Shown one piece after another: positions 5,292 through 12,005 of a stretch of DNA of 12,005 bases. Source of the DNA: Acidovorax sp. (GTDB taxonomy: Bacteria; Pseudomonadota; Gammaproteobacteria; Burkholderiales; Burkholderiaceae_C); contig WOZN01000176.1 of assembly GCA_011620245.1 (NCBI GenBank), forward strand, positions 1 through 12,005, given 5' to 3'. The notes under the pieces were generated by a model that searched no databases, had not been told where the DNA came from, and saw only the letters and a list, made by a program, of their open reading frames with translations. Position 1 is the first letter of the stretch. Each line of letters starts with the position of its first letter. Both the position numbers and the translations under genes were made by a program.

Positions 5292-7172
5292 ATGCCCATC
5301 GCCCCCCCAACGCCAGCGCGGTGGTTGGCGTTGCTGTTTTTCTGCGTGGTGTATTTGCAAGGCTGCAGCCTGCTGCCCCGGGGCGAAAAAAAAGCCGGCG
5401 CCGACGATGCATCCACCCCGGTCACTGACAGTTCCGCCCTGCCCGCGTTCACGCTTGAAGTGCGTGCGCCCGACGGGGTGCGCGAGACATTGGAGCGCCA
5501 TCTGGAACTGCAGCGTTTCCGCACATTGCCCGATCTGCAGGACGGCGAGTTGCAGCGCCTGCTGGCCGACGCCGACGCCAACGCGCGCGAACTGCTGGGC
5601 ACCCTGGGCTACTTTGCCCCTACCATCACGGTGCTGGTGACCAACACCCCGGGCAGCAGCGCCGCCTTGCGCGCCGTGGTGGTGGTGGTCGAGCCCGGCC
5701 CGCAAACCCGCATTGCCAGCACCCGCATCACCGTGGATGAGCGCACCGACGAGGACACCGAAGGCCGTGCACGCCGGCAGGAACGGGTGCAGCGCAACTG
5801 GTCGCTGCAGCCCGGGCAGCCCTTCACCCAGTCGGCCTGGGACAGCGCCAAGAACGATGGCCTGCGCCGGCTGCAGGTGCGGCGCTACCCCACGGCCCGC
5901 ATTGTGCAAAGCCGGGCCGAGGTGGATGCCGACACCCACGAGGCGGCGCTGAGCGTGCATTACGACACCGGCCCTGCCTACCGCTTCGGCCCCCTTCAGG
6001 TGCAGGGCAGCGAACGCTACGACCCCGATGGCGCGCGGCGCCTGGCCCGCCTGCCCACCGGCGCCTTCTATGACGAGGCCCAATTGCTGGATGCGCAGTT
6101 GCGCCTGGCCAACAGCGGTTATTACGATGCCGTGTTCCTCACGCTCGACACCGAAGGCAGCGACCCGCAAGCCGCCCCCGTGGTGGCGCAGGTGCGCGAG
6201 GCGCGGCTGCAAAAGCTGGTGTTTGGCGCCGGCCTGTCCACCGACAGCGGCCCGCGCCTTTCCATGGACCATATCCACAACCAGTTGCCCGGCATTGGCT
6301 GGCGCTCGGTCAGCAAGCTGCTGCTGGACGGCGAAACCAAGCTGGCAGGCACCGAATGGACCGATCTGCCCGACGAGAGCAATTGGCGCTGGTTTGTCTC
6401 GGCACAGGCCAAGCGTGAAAGCATAGGCGACTACCAGGTCAACAGCGCGCGCCTGCGATCCGGCCGCAGCAAGAGCAGCGCCCGCATCGACCGCAACTAT
6501 TTTCTGCAATACGACTACGCCAACAGCCAGGGCCTGGACGCTCCACCCTCGGGCACGGCACTGAGCGTGAACTACGGCTGGACGGGCCGCTATTTCAACA
6601 GCACCGTGGCGCCCACGCGCGGGCATGGAATGGCAGTGGAACTGGGCGCGGGCACCACGCTCAACCCCGACCGCACCCCTTTTGCGCGCACGTTGCTGCG
6701 CTGGCAATCGTTCATAGCGGCGGGCCGCGTGCGGGCCGAGACCGGCGGCGCGCGCAATGCCCGCATCGCCCTGCGGGCCGAAGCTGGCGCCGTGCTGGCG
6801 CGCCAGGCGGCGCAGATTCCGGTAACGCAGCTCTTTCTGACCGGCGGCGATACCACCGTGCGCGGCTATGGCTACCGCGCCATCGGTGCCCGCACCGAAA
6901 ACAACCTGCTCTACGGCGGCCGCTATCTGGGCCTGGCCAGCGTGGAATGGCAACGCCCCATCGTTTACAACGGCGCCATGACTGACTGGGAAAGCGCATT
7001 GTTTGTCGATGCCGGCGCCGTGGCCGACCGCGTGGGCGACCTGGACCCCCGCGTCGGCGTGGGCGCCGGCGTGCGCTGGCGCAGCCCGGTAGGCCCGCTG
7101 CAGGCCGACCTGGCCTACGGCGTGCGGGCGAAACAACTGCGGCTGCATTTGCGCCTGGGGTTCAGCTTCTGA
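5292..7172 (+). CDS. tamA: TamA, Omp85-family outer membrane translocation/assembly protein
   Basis: A 626-residue Omp85 protein of the translocation and assembly module. Residues 1-25 form an export signal with a lipobox-like LQGC (22-25), followed by SLLPRGEKK, so the mature protein may be lipidated at C25; classical TamA has an ordinary signal peptide. Residues about 53-303 resemble three POTRA domains, judged from recurring LxxxGYF/GYYDA-type and strand patterns. From about 305 to the end is a 16-stranded beta-barrel-type region. It contains VRGY (523-526), the conserved Omp85 loop-6 motif, and ends in phenylalanine (LGFSF), the outer-membrane signature. TamA partners TamB in inserting some outer-membrane proteins, and in linking the two membranes. 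The adjacent tamB makes TamA much likelier than BamA. There are four bases after the VWA stop and a one-base overlap with tamB. The ribosome binding site is weak, so coupling to the upstream gene is plausible. Confidence 0.9.
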   Translation: MPIAPPTPARWLALLFFCVVYLQGCSLLPRGEKKAGADDASTPVTDSSALPAFTLEVRAPDGVRETLERHLELQRFRTLPDLQDGELQRLLADADANARELLGTLGYFAPTITVLVTNTPGSSAALRAVVVVVEPGPQTRIASTRITVDERTDEDTEGRARRQERVQRNWSLQPGQPFTQSAWDSAKNDGLRRLQVRRYPTARIVQSRAEVDADTHEAALSVHYDTGPAYRFGPLQVQGSERYDPDGARRLARLPTGAFYDEAQLLDAQLRLANSGYYDAVFLTLDTEGSDPQAAPVVAQVREARLQKLVFGAGLSTDSGPRLSMDHIHNQLPGIGWRSVSKLLLDGETKLAGTEWTDLPDESNWRWFVSAQAKRESIGDYQVNSARLRSGRSKSSARIDRNYFLQYDYANSQGLDAPPSGTALSVNYGWTGRYFNSTVAPTRGHGMAVELGAGTTLNPDRTPFARTLLRWQSFIAAGRVRAETGGARNARIALRAEAGAVLARQAAQIPVTQLFLTGGDTTVRGYGYRAIGARTENNLLYGGRYLGLASVEWQRPIVYNGAMTDWESALFVDAGAVADRVGDLDPRVGVGAGVRWRSPVGPLQADLAYGVRAKQLRLHLRLGFSF

Positions 7173-10100
7173 TGCGCCGCAAAACGCCCACCCATCGCGC
7201 ATCCGAGGCAGATTTTTCTGCGGGCGGCGCCACGCCAGCCAACGCCCCAGCGCGGGGCCAGCGGGGCCAGCGGGGCCTGTGGGCGCACCGGGCGCTGCGG
7301 TTCACGGGCTGGCTGCTGGTGTGCCTGTGCGCCCTGGTGCTGGCAGCGGGCACGCTGGCCTGGTGGTGGTCGGGCCGCGACAACTCGCTGGCCACCCTGC
7401 TGGCACGCGCAGGCCAGTACCTGCCCGCGGGCCAGACGCTGGACAGCCGCGAGGTGAGCGGATCGCTGCGCAGCGGTGGCCGCATTGGCTGGCTGCGCTG
7501 GAGCAGCCCCACCCTGCGCGTGGAAGTCAGCGATGCCCGCGTGAACTGGCAGCTTGCGCCCTTGCTGCAGCGCCGCCTGGAGCTGGGCGAGGTGCATGCC
7601 GCCAATGTGACGATCACCCCGCTGGGCCCGCCCAGCACCGAACCCCCGACCCCGCCCGACACGCTGGTGCTGCCGCTGCAGATCGGCCTGCCCTTTCGCA
7701 TTGACTGCCTGCAATGGGCCGGCATTCCAGCCGTGCAGGCCCTGGGGCTGGTGGGCGACTACCGCTTTGACGGGCGCCAGCACCATCTGACCATTGGCAA
7801 TGTGGCACTGGCCCAGGGCCGGTACACCGCCCGCGCCACCTTGGGCGCCCAGGCCCCCATGGCGCTCGATGCCACGGTGGACGGCAGCGTGCACCAGGCC
7901 GTGCCCGGCAGCAGCGCCAGCGTGCAGGTGCAGGCCCATGCCACGCTCAAGGGCACCCTGTCCACGGCGGCGGCGCAATTGCAGCTGGATGCCAGCCTGC
8001 GCCCCCTTGTACCAACCGCCCCAACCACCGAATCAGCCAAGCCTGCGGCGCCCAGACCGCATGCCGCACCGGAGACGACGCCTGCGCCCGTCCAGCAGCG
8101 CGCCCCGTCCACCTCCGCTTCCGTGCCCGATGCCATGCAGGCCGACCTGCAAGCCACGCTGGCGCCCTGGGCGCCCCAGCCCGTGCAGCATGCCCGCGCC
8201 ACGCTGCGCGCCGTCAACCTGGCCACGCTGTGGCCCCAGGCACCCGCCACGCTGCTGCACGGTACGCTGCAGGCTGGCCCCACGGTGGTGCCAGCTGCTG
8301 CGGGCTGGGCCGTGCAGGCGCAAATCCACAACGAACTGGCGGGCCCCTGGGACCAATCGCGCCTGCCGCTCACCGCCCTGACCGCCAGCGCCACCTGGGA
8401 TGGCACGCGCTGGAGCATTCCCGGTGCCACGGCCAGCGTGGGCCAGGGCACAGCCACGCTGCAAGGCCAGTACACGCCCGCCACAGGCGCCATCGACGGG
8501 CAGGCCCAGTTGCGCAACCTGCCCCCCGAGGCATTGCACTCGGCACTGGCGGCGGCGCCCTTGTCCGGTAACGTGGTGGCGCAAACCCAGGGCAGCGGCA
8601 GCATCGCTTTTTCGGCCGACATCCAGGCGGGCCAGACCCGCACGCCGCGCACCGCTGCGCTGCGCATCAATGCCCTGCAAGCCAAGGGGCAATGGCAGGC
8701 GCAGGAAGGGGGCGGTACCGTGCGCCTGGATCGCCTGCTGGTCGATGCCCTGCAGGCGCAGCTGGAGGCCACCGCCTTGCGGGTGACGCTGGACCCCATC
8801 TCTGCCCAAGGACAACTGCAGCTCACGGTGCCCGGCGCCAGCGCCCAGGCCAAGGGTGCATTGGCCCCCCGCACCGGCGCCGGAGAGCTGCAGGTGCAGT
8901 GGACCGACGCCGACCGCACCCAGCGCTGGCTGACCAGCCTGCCGGGCATGGCCACGGCCCTGCAAGGCGCAACGCTCAAGGGCCAGGCGCAGCTGACCAG
9001 CCGCTGGACGGGCGGCTGGCAAAGCCTGGCAGAGCAGCTGCAGGCCGCCCGCGCGGGCACGGCGCCGCCTGCGGACAAAACCCCGTTCACGCTGCAGGCC
9101 ACGTTGACTGCACCGCAAATCGATCTGACCCTGCCGCCAGGCAACGCAGCTACGGCGACCGCTGTGCAGTTGCAATCGCTGCAGGCAGAACTGTCGGGCT
9201 CGCTGCGGCAGGCCAGCCTGGCACTGGACGGCCAAATGCGCACAGACCAACTGTTGGCCACGCTGCACACCCGCGCAACCGGGGGGCTGGCGTCGGCCGC
9301 GCTGTGGAAGGCGCAGGTGAGCGCATTGCGTATGCAGGCCCAAGACACCGCCAGCCCCGGCCCCTGGACCCTGGAGCTCTCCGAGCCCCTGGCCCTGACG
9401 GTGCAAGGTAGCCCAGCCCCCGCCGCACCCGGCACATCTGGCATGGTGGCGGTGCAGGCGGCGGCTGGTCAGGCCCGCATCACCGGCCCTCTGCCGGGCA
9501 GCGTGATGCTGCAATGGCAGCCCGTGCGCTACCAGTCGGAGCCAGGCACGGCATCGCGCCTGCAAAGCCAGGGCCGCTTGCTGGGCCTGCCCCTCGCATG
9601 GCTGGATGTACTGGGGCTGCAAGGCGCGCCCGCAGTGGCCGGCCAACCGGCACAGCCGCTACTGGCCCGCCTGGGCCTGGGCGGCGACATGGTGCTGGAG
9701 GGGCAATGGAGCGTGGATGCCGGCGCCACCCTGCGCGCCCAGGCCAGCCTGCGGCGCGCCAGCGGCGACCTGCGCATCCTCACGGGCGAAGCCCCCGCCG
9801 TCACGGTGGTGCAAAGCACTGGCCAGGGCACCGGCGCGGGCAGCCCCACCGCCATCACCGCCCCTCAGCCCGGCAGCCGCGCCGGCGTGCGCCAGGCCGA
9901 GCTGACGCTGGAGGCAGAAGGAGAAGCGCTGCGCGCACGCCTGCTCTGGGTCAGCGAGCGCGCTGGCGAGATCGATGCCAGCGCCAGCACCCGCATCACG
10001 CTGGGCAAAACGTTGGCGGATGCCACCTGGGCACCCGACGCACCGCTGGCCGCCATTGTGCGCGCGCGCCTGCCCGACGTGGGCGTGTGGTCGGCCCTGG

Positions 10101-11437
10101 CCCCGCCGGGCTGGCGCGTGCGCGGCACAATCGACGCCAACGCCACCCTGTCGGGAACGCGCAACGCCCCCCGCTGGGCCGGCACGCTGGGCGCCGATGG
10201 CCTGGCCATGCGCTCCATCATTGACGGGGTGGACCTGCAGAACGGCCAGTTGCGCGCCACCCTGCGGGGCAACCAGCTCGAGCTGACCGAATTCAGCCTC
10301 CAAGGCGGGCGCGGCAGCAACGCGCGCATTGCGGGCTTCAGCGGCAACCGCACGCCCGCGCCGCAAGACGGCGGCACCCTCACCGGCTCGGGCCGACTCA
10401 CCTGGGAAGAGCCCGGGGCCGGCCTGTCGGGCATTGCCATGGATATCACCGCCGAGGCCCGGGCGCTGCAGGTGCTGGTGCGCCCCGACCGCCAGGTCAG
10501 CGTGTCCGGCCAGGTGCAGGCACAACTGCAGCAAGGCCAGTTCAGCCTGCGCGGCAAACTCACCACCGACCGCGCCACCATCATCCTGCCCGACGAATCG
10601 GCCCCCAGCCTGGGCGCGGACGTGGTGGTGCGCTCGGCCGCCAAAGACCGCGAAGCCCAGGCCAAAGCCCAGGCGGCCGCCCGCGCCAACCAGAAAACAG
10701 CGCAGGCCGAAACCGCCAAGCCACCCGCCATTGCCATCATCTTCAACCTGGGTCACGACTTTGCACTGCAGGGCCAGGGCATCACCACGCGCCTGACCGG
10801 CGAGCTGGACATCCGCAGCAGCACCATGCCCGGCGCCCCGCCCCGCGTCACGGGCGAAATACGCACCGACGCAGGCCGCTACCGCGCCTGGGGCCAGATA
10901 CTGGACGTGGAAACAGGCCTGATCCGCTTTAACGGCCCCTACGACAACCCCGCGCTCGACATTCTCGCGCTGCGCCCCAACATCAGCGTGCGCGCGGGCG
11001 TGCAGGTCACCGGCTCGGCGCGGGCGCCCCGCGTGCGGCTGTATTCCGACCCCGAACTGCCCGACGCCGAAAAACTCTCGTGGGTGGTGCTGGGCCGCGA
11101 TGCGGCCAACGGCGGCGCCGAAGCCGCCATGCTGCAGCAGGCCGCCCTGACCCTGCTGGGCCGCAGCGGCATCAACCCCACCGCCCAGGTGGCCAGCCGC
11201 CTGGGGTTTGATGAAATCGGCTTCAACGGCCCCGGCGCGGGCGAAGACGCCACCAGCGCCGCGCTCACCTTCGGCAAGCGCCTGTCCAAAGACATGTATA
11301 TGACCTACGAGCGCAGCTTGTCGGGCACGCTAGGCACGCTCTACATCCTCTACGACCTCTCGCGCCGCCTCACGCTGCGCGGCCAGACGGGCGAGAAGAG
11401 CGCCGTGGACATCATCTACACCGTGCGCTACGACTGA
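7172..11437 (+). CDS. tamB: TamB, inner-membrane-anchored envelope-spanning protein
   Basis: A 1421-residue protein, within the usual length for TamB. The basic, proline/alanine-rich N-terminus (1-44) is followed by one hydrophobic anchor (about 45-66, GWLLVCLCALVLAAGTLAWWW). A long periplasmic body follows, made of repeated amphipathic beta-strands, as in the beta-taco groove of AsmA-like proteins. The last 400 or so residues are the TamB/DUF490 domain, with recognisable segments such as GEIRTDAGRYRAWGQ, IRFNGPYDNPALDI, PDAEKLSWVVLGR and a C-terminal DIIYTVRYD. TamB contacts TamA in the outer membrane and is thought to guide outer-membrane proteins or phospholipids across the periplasm. Two low-complexity stretches stand out: Ala/Pro/Thr-rich residues about 279-322, and an Ala/Gln/Lys-rich stretch about 1157-1186 inside DUF490. 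The ATG shares one base with the tamA TGA (7170-7174), indicating translational coupling. Confidence 0.93.
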   Translation: MRRKTPTHRASEADFSAGGATPANAPARGQRGQRGLWAHRALRFTGWLLVCLCALVLAAGTLAWWWSGRDNSLATLLARAGQYLPAGQTLDSREVSGSLRSGGRIGWLRWSSPTLRVEVSDARVNWQLAPLLQRRLELGEVHAANVTITPLGPPSTEPPTPPDTLVLPLQIGLPFRIDCLQWAGIPAVQALGLVGDYRFDGRQHHLTIGNVALAQGRYTARATLGAQAPMALDATVDGSVHQAVPGSSASVQVQAHATLKGTLSTAAAQLQLDASLRPLVPTAPTTESAKPAAPRPHAAPETTPAPVQQRAPSTSASVPDAMQADLQATLAPWAPQPVQHARATLRAVNLATLWPQAPATLLHGTLQAGPTVVPAAAGWAVQAQIHNELAGPWDQSRLPLTALTASATWDGTRWSIPGATASVGQGTATLQGQYTPATGAIDGQAQLRNLPPEALHSALAAAPLSGNVVAQTQGSGSIAFSADIQAGQTRTPRTAALRINALQAKGQWQAQEGGGTVRLDRLLVDALQAQLEATALRVTLDPISAQGQLQLTVPGASAQAKGALAPRTGAGELQVQWTDADRTQRWLTSLPGMATALQGATLKGQAQLTSRWTGGWQSLAEQLQAARAGTAPPADKTPFTLQATLTAPQIDLTLPPGNAATATAVQLQSLQAELSGSLRQASLALDGQMRTDQLLATLHTRATGGLASAALWKAQVSALRMQAQDTASPGPWTLELSEPLALTVQGSPAPAAPGTSGMVAVQAAAGQARITGPLPGSVMLQWQPVRYQSEPGTASRLQSQGRLLGLPLAWLDVLGLQGAPAVAGQPAQPLLARLGLGGDMVLEGQWSVDAGATLRAQASLRRASGDLRILTGEAPAVTVVQSTGQGTGAGSPTAITAPQPGSRAGVRQAELTLEAEGEALRARLLWVSERAGEIDASASTRITLGKTLADATWAPDAPLAAIVRARLPDVGVWSALAPPGWRVRGTIDANATLSGTRNAPRWAGTLGADGLAMRSIIDGVDLQNGQLRATLRGNQLELTEFSLQGGRGSNARIAGFSGNRTPAPQDGGTLTGSGRLTWEEPGAGLSGIAMDITAEARALQVLVRPDRQVSVSGQVQAQLQQGQFSLRGKLTTDRATIILPDESAPSLGADVVVRSAAKDREAQAKAQAAARANQKTAQAETAKPPAIAIIFNLGHDFALQGQGITTRLTGELDIRSSTMPGAPPRVTGEIRTDAGRYRAWGQILDVETGLIRFNGPYDNPALDILALRPNISVRAGVQVTGSARAPRVRLYSDPELPDAEKLSWVVLGRDAANGGAEAAMLQQAALTLLGRSGINPTAQVASRLGFDEIGFNGPGAGEDATSAALTFGKRLSKDMYMTYERSLSGTLGTLYILYDLSRRLTLRGQTGEKSAVDIIYTVRYD

Positions 11438-11439
11438 TT

Positions 11440-11451
11440 CCACTGCAGTGG
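11440..11451. other. Perfect 12-bp palindrome after tamB
   Basis: CCACTGCAGTGG begins three bases after the tamB stop and is a perfect palindrome with no loop. No T-run follows, so it is not a clear terminator. It lies just upstream of the probable tRNA promoter and could be a protein-binding site, but nothing else in the sequence supports this. Confidence 0.35.
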
Positions 11452-11471
11452 CAAAGGCGCTGCCCAGCATC

Positions 11472-11477
11472 TACAAT
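11472..11477 (+). promoter_or_regulatory. Possible -10 box of the tRNA-Arg gene
   Basis: TACAAT lies 10 bases upstream of the first base of the tRNA, placing a transcription start within a few bases of the mature 5' end. The best -35 candidate at 16-18 base spacing (around 11448-11455, GTGGCAAA) is poor. A tRNA gene needs a promoter here unless it is read through from tamB. Confidence 0.45.
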
Positions 11478-11487
11478 CGCCGGCTGC

Positions 11488-11562
11488 CTCCTCGTAGTTC
11501 AATGGATAGAACGAGTGCCTCCTAAGCGCTAGATACAGGTTCGATTCCTGTCGAGGGGACCA
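11488..11562 (+). tRNA. tRNA-Arg (anticodon CCT)
   Basis: A complete 75-base cloverleaf can be folded by eye. The acceptor stem is 11488-11494 with 11552-11558 (seven pairs, one G-U). The D stem is GTTC (11497-11500) with GAAC (11509-11512). The anticodon stem is AGTGC (11514-11518) with GCGCT (11526-11530), and the loop CTCCTAA carries CCT at 11521-11523, reading AGG arginine codons. The variable loop is AGAT. The T arm is ACAGG-TTCGATT-CCTGT (11535-11551), followed by discriminator A (11559) and an encoded CCA (11560-11562). The first pair is C1-G72, unlike the G1-C72 of the E. coli counterpart. The gene lies 50 bases after tamB and 10 bases before an hsdR fragment on the other strand, the type of place where islands integrate. 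Confidence 0.95.
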
Positions 11563-11572
11563 CATTCAGCCC

Positions 11573-12004
11573 TCACCCGCCCCAATCCTCGCTGAACACC
11601 TGCGCCTGCTGCAGGATCAGTTCCACAGCAGCTTCCTGCAAGTCAGGCGGGTAGTTGTTCTTGCGCAAGACGCGCTTGACCATCAGCCGCAGCTTGGCCC
11701 GCACGCTCTCGCGCCCGGACCAGTCCACCGTCAGATTCTGGCGCAGGTTTTCGGTCAGCTCGTGGGCAATCTTCTTGAGGGTTTGGTCGGTCAGCTCCCT
11801 GACAGCCGACTCGTTGGTGGCCAGGGCGTCGTAAAAGCGCACCTCGTCTTCGGTCAGGCCCAGCAACTCGCCCCGGCTGGCGGCTTCGCGGAATTTTCTG
11901 GCCATGTCCACCAGTTCTTCCATGACCTGCGCGGTTTCAACCCAGAAACAGCAGTTGACCGCTTTGCGTCCCTTGCCAGGCCGCATGAAATCAACGCTGG
12001 ATGG
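11573..12004 (-). CDS. C-terminal part of type I restriction subunit HsdR, probably a remnant
   Basis: Read on the minus strand, the frame is open from the window edge to a TGA at 11575-11573. From about 11941 down to the stop it encodes some 120 residues matching the C-terminal helical domain (DUF3387 type) of HsdR. The stretches seen are VETAQVMEELVDMARKF, GLTEDEVRFYDALATNESAV, TDQTLKKIAHELTENLRQNLTVDW, VRAKLRLMVKRVLRKNNYPP and a terminal FSEDWGG. HsdR is the motor and nuclease subunit of type I restriction-modification systems; this domain helps bind the methylase core and has no catalytic site. Upstream of about 11941 the frame stays open, but MRPGKGRKAVNCCFW does not resemble the KYxNRAI-type helix that should precede ETAQV. 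I read this as a truncation or fusion junction. The open frame has possible starts at 11986 and 11923. A divergent but intact hsdR continuing beyond the window is the alternative. Confidence 0.7.
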   Translation of the reverse strand, partial: PSSVDFMRPGKGRKAVNCCFWVETAQVMEELVDMARKFREAASRGELLGLTEDEVRFYDALATNESAVRELTDQTLKKIAHELTENLRQNLTVDWSGRESVRAKLRLMVKRVLRKNNYPPDLQEAAVELILQQAQVFSEDWGG

Positions 12005-12005
12005 C

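Noticed and set aside
5292..7172. BamA rather than TamA
   Set aside because: BamA is longer, with five POTRA domains. Here there is room for three, and tamB follows with a one-base overlap.
5247..7202. Long open frame antisense to tamA (651 codons)
   Set aside because: GC-rich coding sequence often leaves the opposite strand open. The translation is Ala/Gly/Gln/His-rich with no recognisable domain, and tamA on the other strand is well supported.
7759..9646. Two overlapping antisense frames of over 500 codons inside tamB
   Set aside because: They are low-complexity shadows (Cys/Ser/Ala- or Gln/Gly/Arg-rich) of the tamB codon pattern, overlap each other in different frames and lack any family resemblance.
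1..12005. CRISPR array, complete insertion sequence or replication origin
   Set aside because: No regularly spaced direct repeats, transposase gene or DnaA-box cluster was seen on either strand.

Overview
The window is GC-rich, densely coded DNA. Its gene content points to a betaproteobacterium, most likely in or near the Comamonadaceae (Acidovorax-like). The main clues are an intergenic repeat ending in AGCGCTGGAGGCCAAAAT, which I recall from that family, a diheme c-type cytochrome beside a MoxR/VWA pair, and a two-gene tamA-tamB locus. The taxonomic call is inference from recall, not from a search.

Left part (1-2285). The end of an unidentified gene (1-54) is followed by a nested palindromic element (141-222). 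Next is a 370-residue fusion of an ETHE1-type persulfide dioxygenase and a rhodanese (241-1353). A probable bidirectional terminator (1364-1408) separates it from a convergent, secreted diheme cytochrome c4-like protein (1517-2179, minus strand). The cytochrome is divergent from the next block, and its probable -10 box lies in the shared intergenic region.

Centre (2286-11437). Six genes run in one direction: a MoxR-type AAA+ ATPase, a 78-residue glycine-rich membrane protein, a GNAT acetyltransferase, a CoxE-like VWA protein, TamA and TamB. Apart from the 99-bp gap after moxR, the spacings are tight: a 4-nt overlap, 18 nt, 4 nt and a 1-nt overlap. An operon is plausible. MoxR and VWA partners normally work together as a chaperone-like module that remodels or activates a client. 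TamA and TamB form an envelope-spanning machine for outer-membrane proteins and, by current models, lipid transport. The two genes lying between the MoxR and VWA partners are the least familiar part of the window.

Right part (11438-12005). A short spacer with a perfect 12-bp palindrome and a probable -10 box leads into a complete tRNA-Arg(CCT). Ten bases past its CCA end, on the opposite strand, is the C-terminus of a type I restriction subunit (HsdR). Its family resemblance stops abruptly near 11941, so it looks like a remnant. This suggests a genomic-island boundary at the tRNA.

No CRISPR array, complete insertion sequence, rRNA or riboswitch was recognised. The most interesting leads are the MoxR / membrane protein / GNAT / VWA cluster joined to tamAB, a lipobox-like motif in TamA, a repeat that supplies both a protein C-terminus and the next gene's ribosome binding site, and the tRNA-flanking hsdR fragment.
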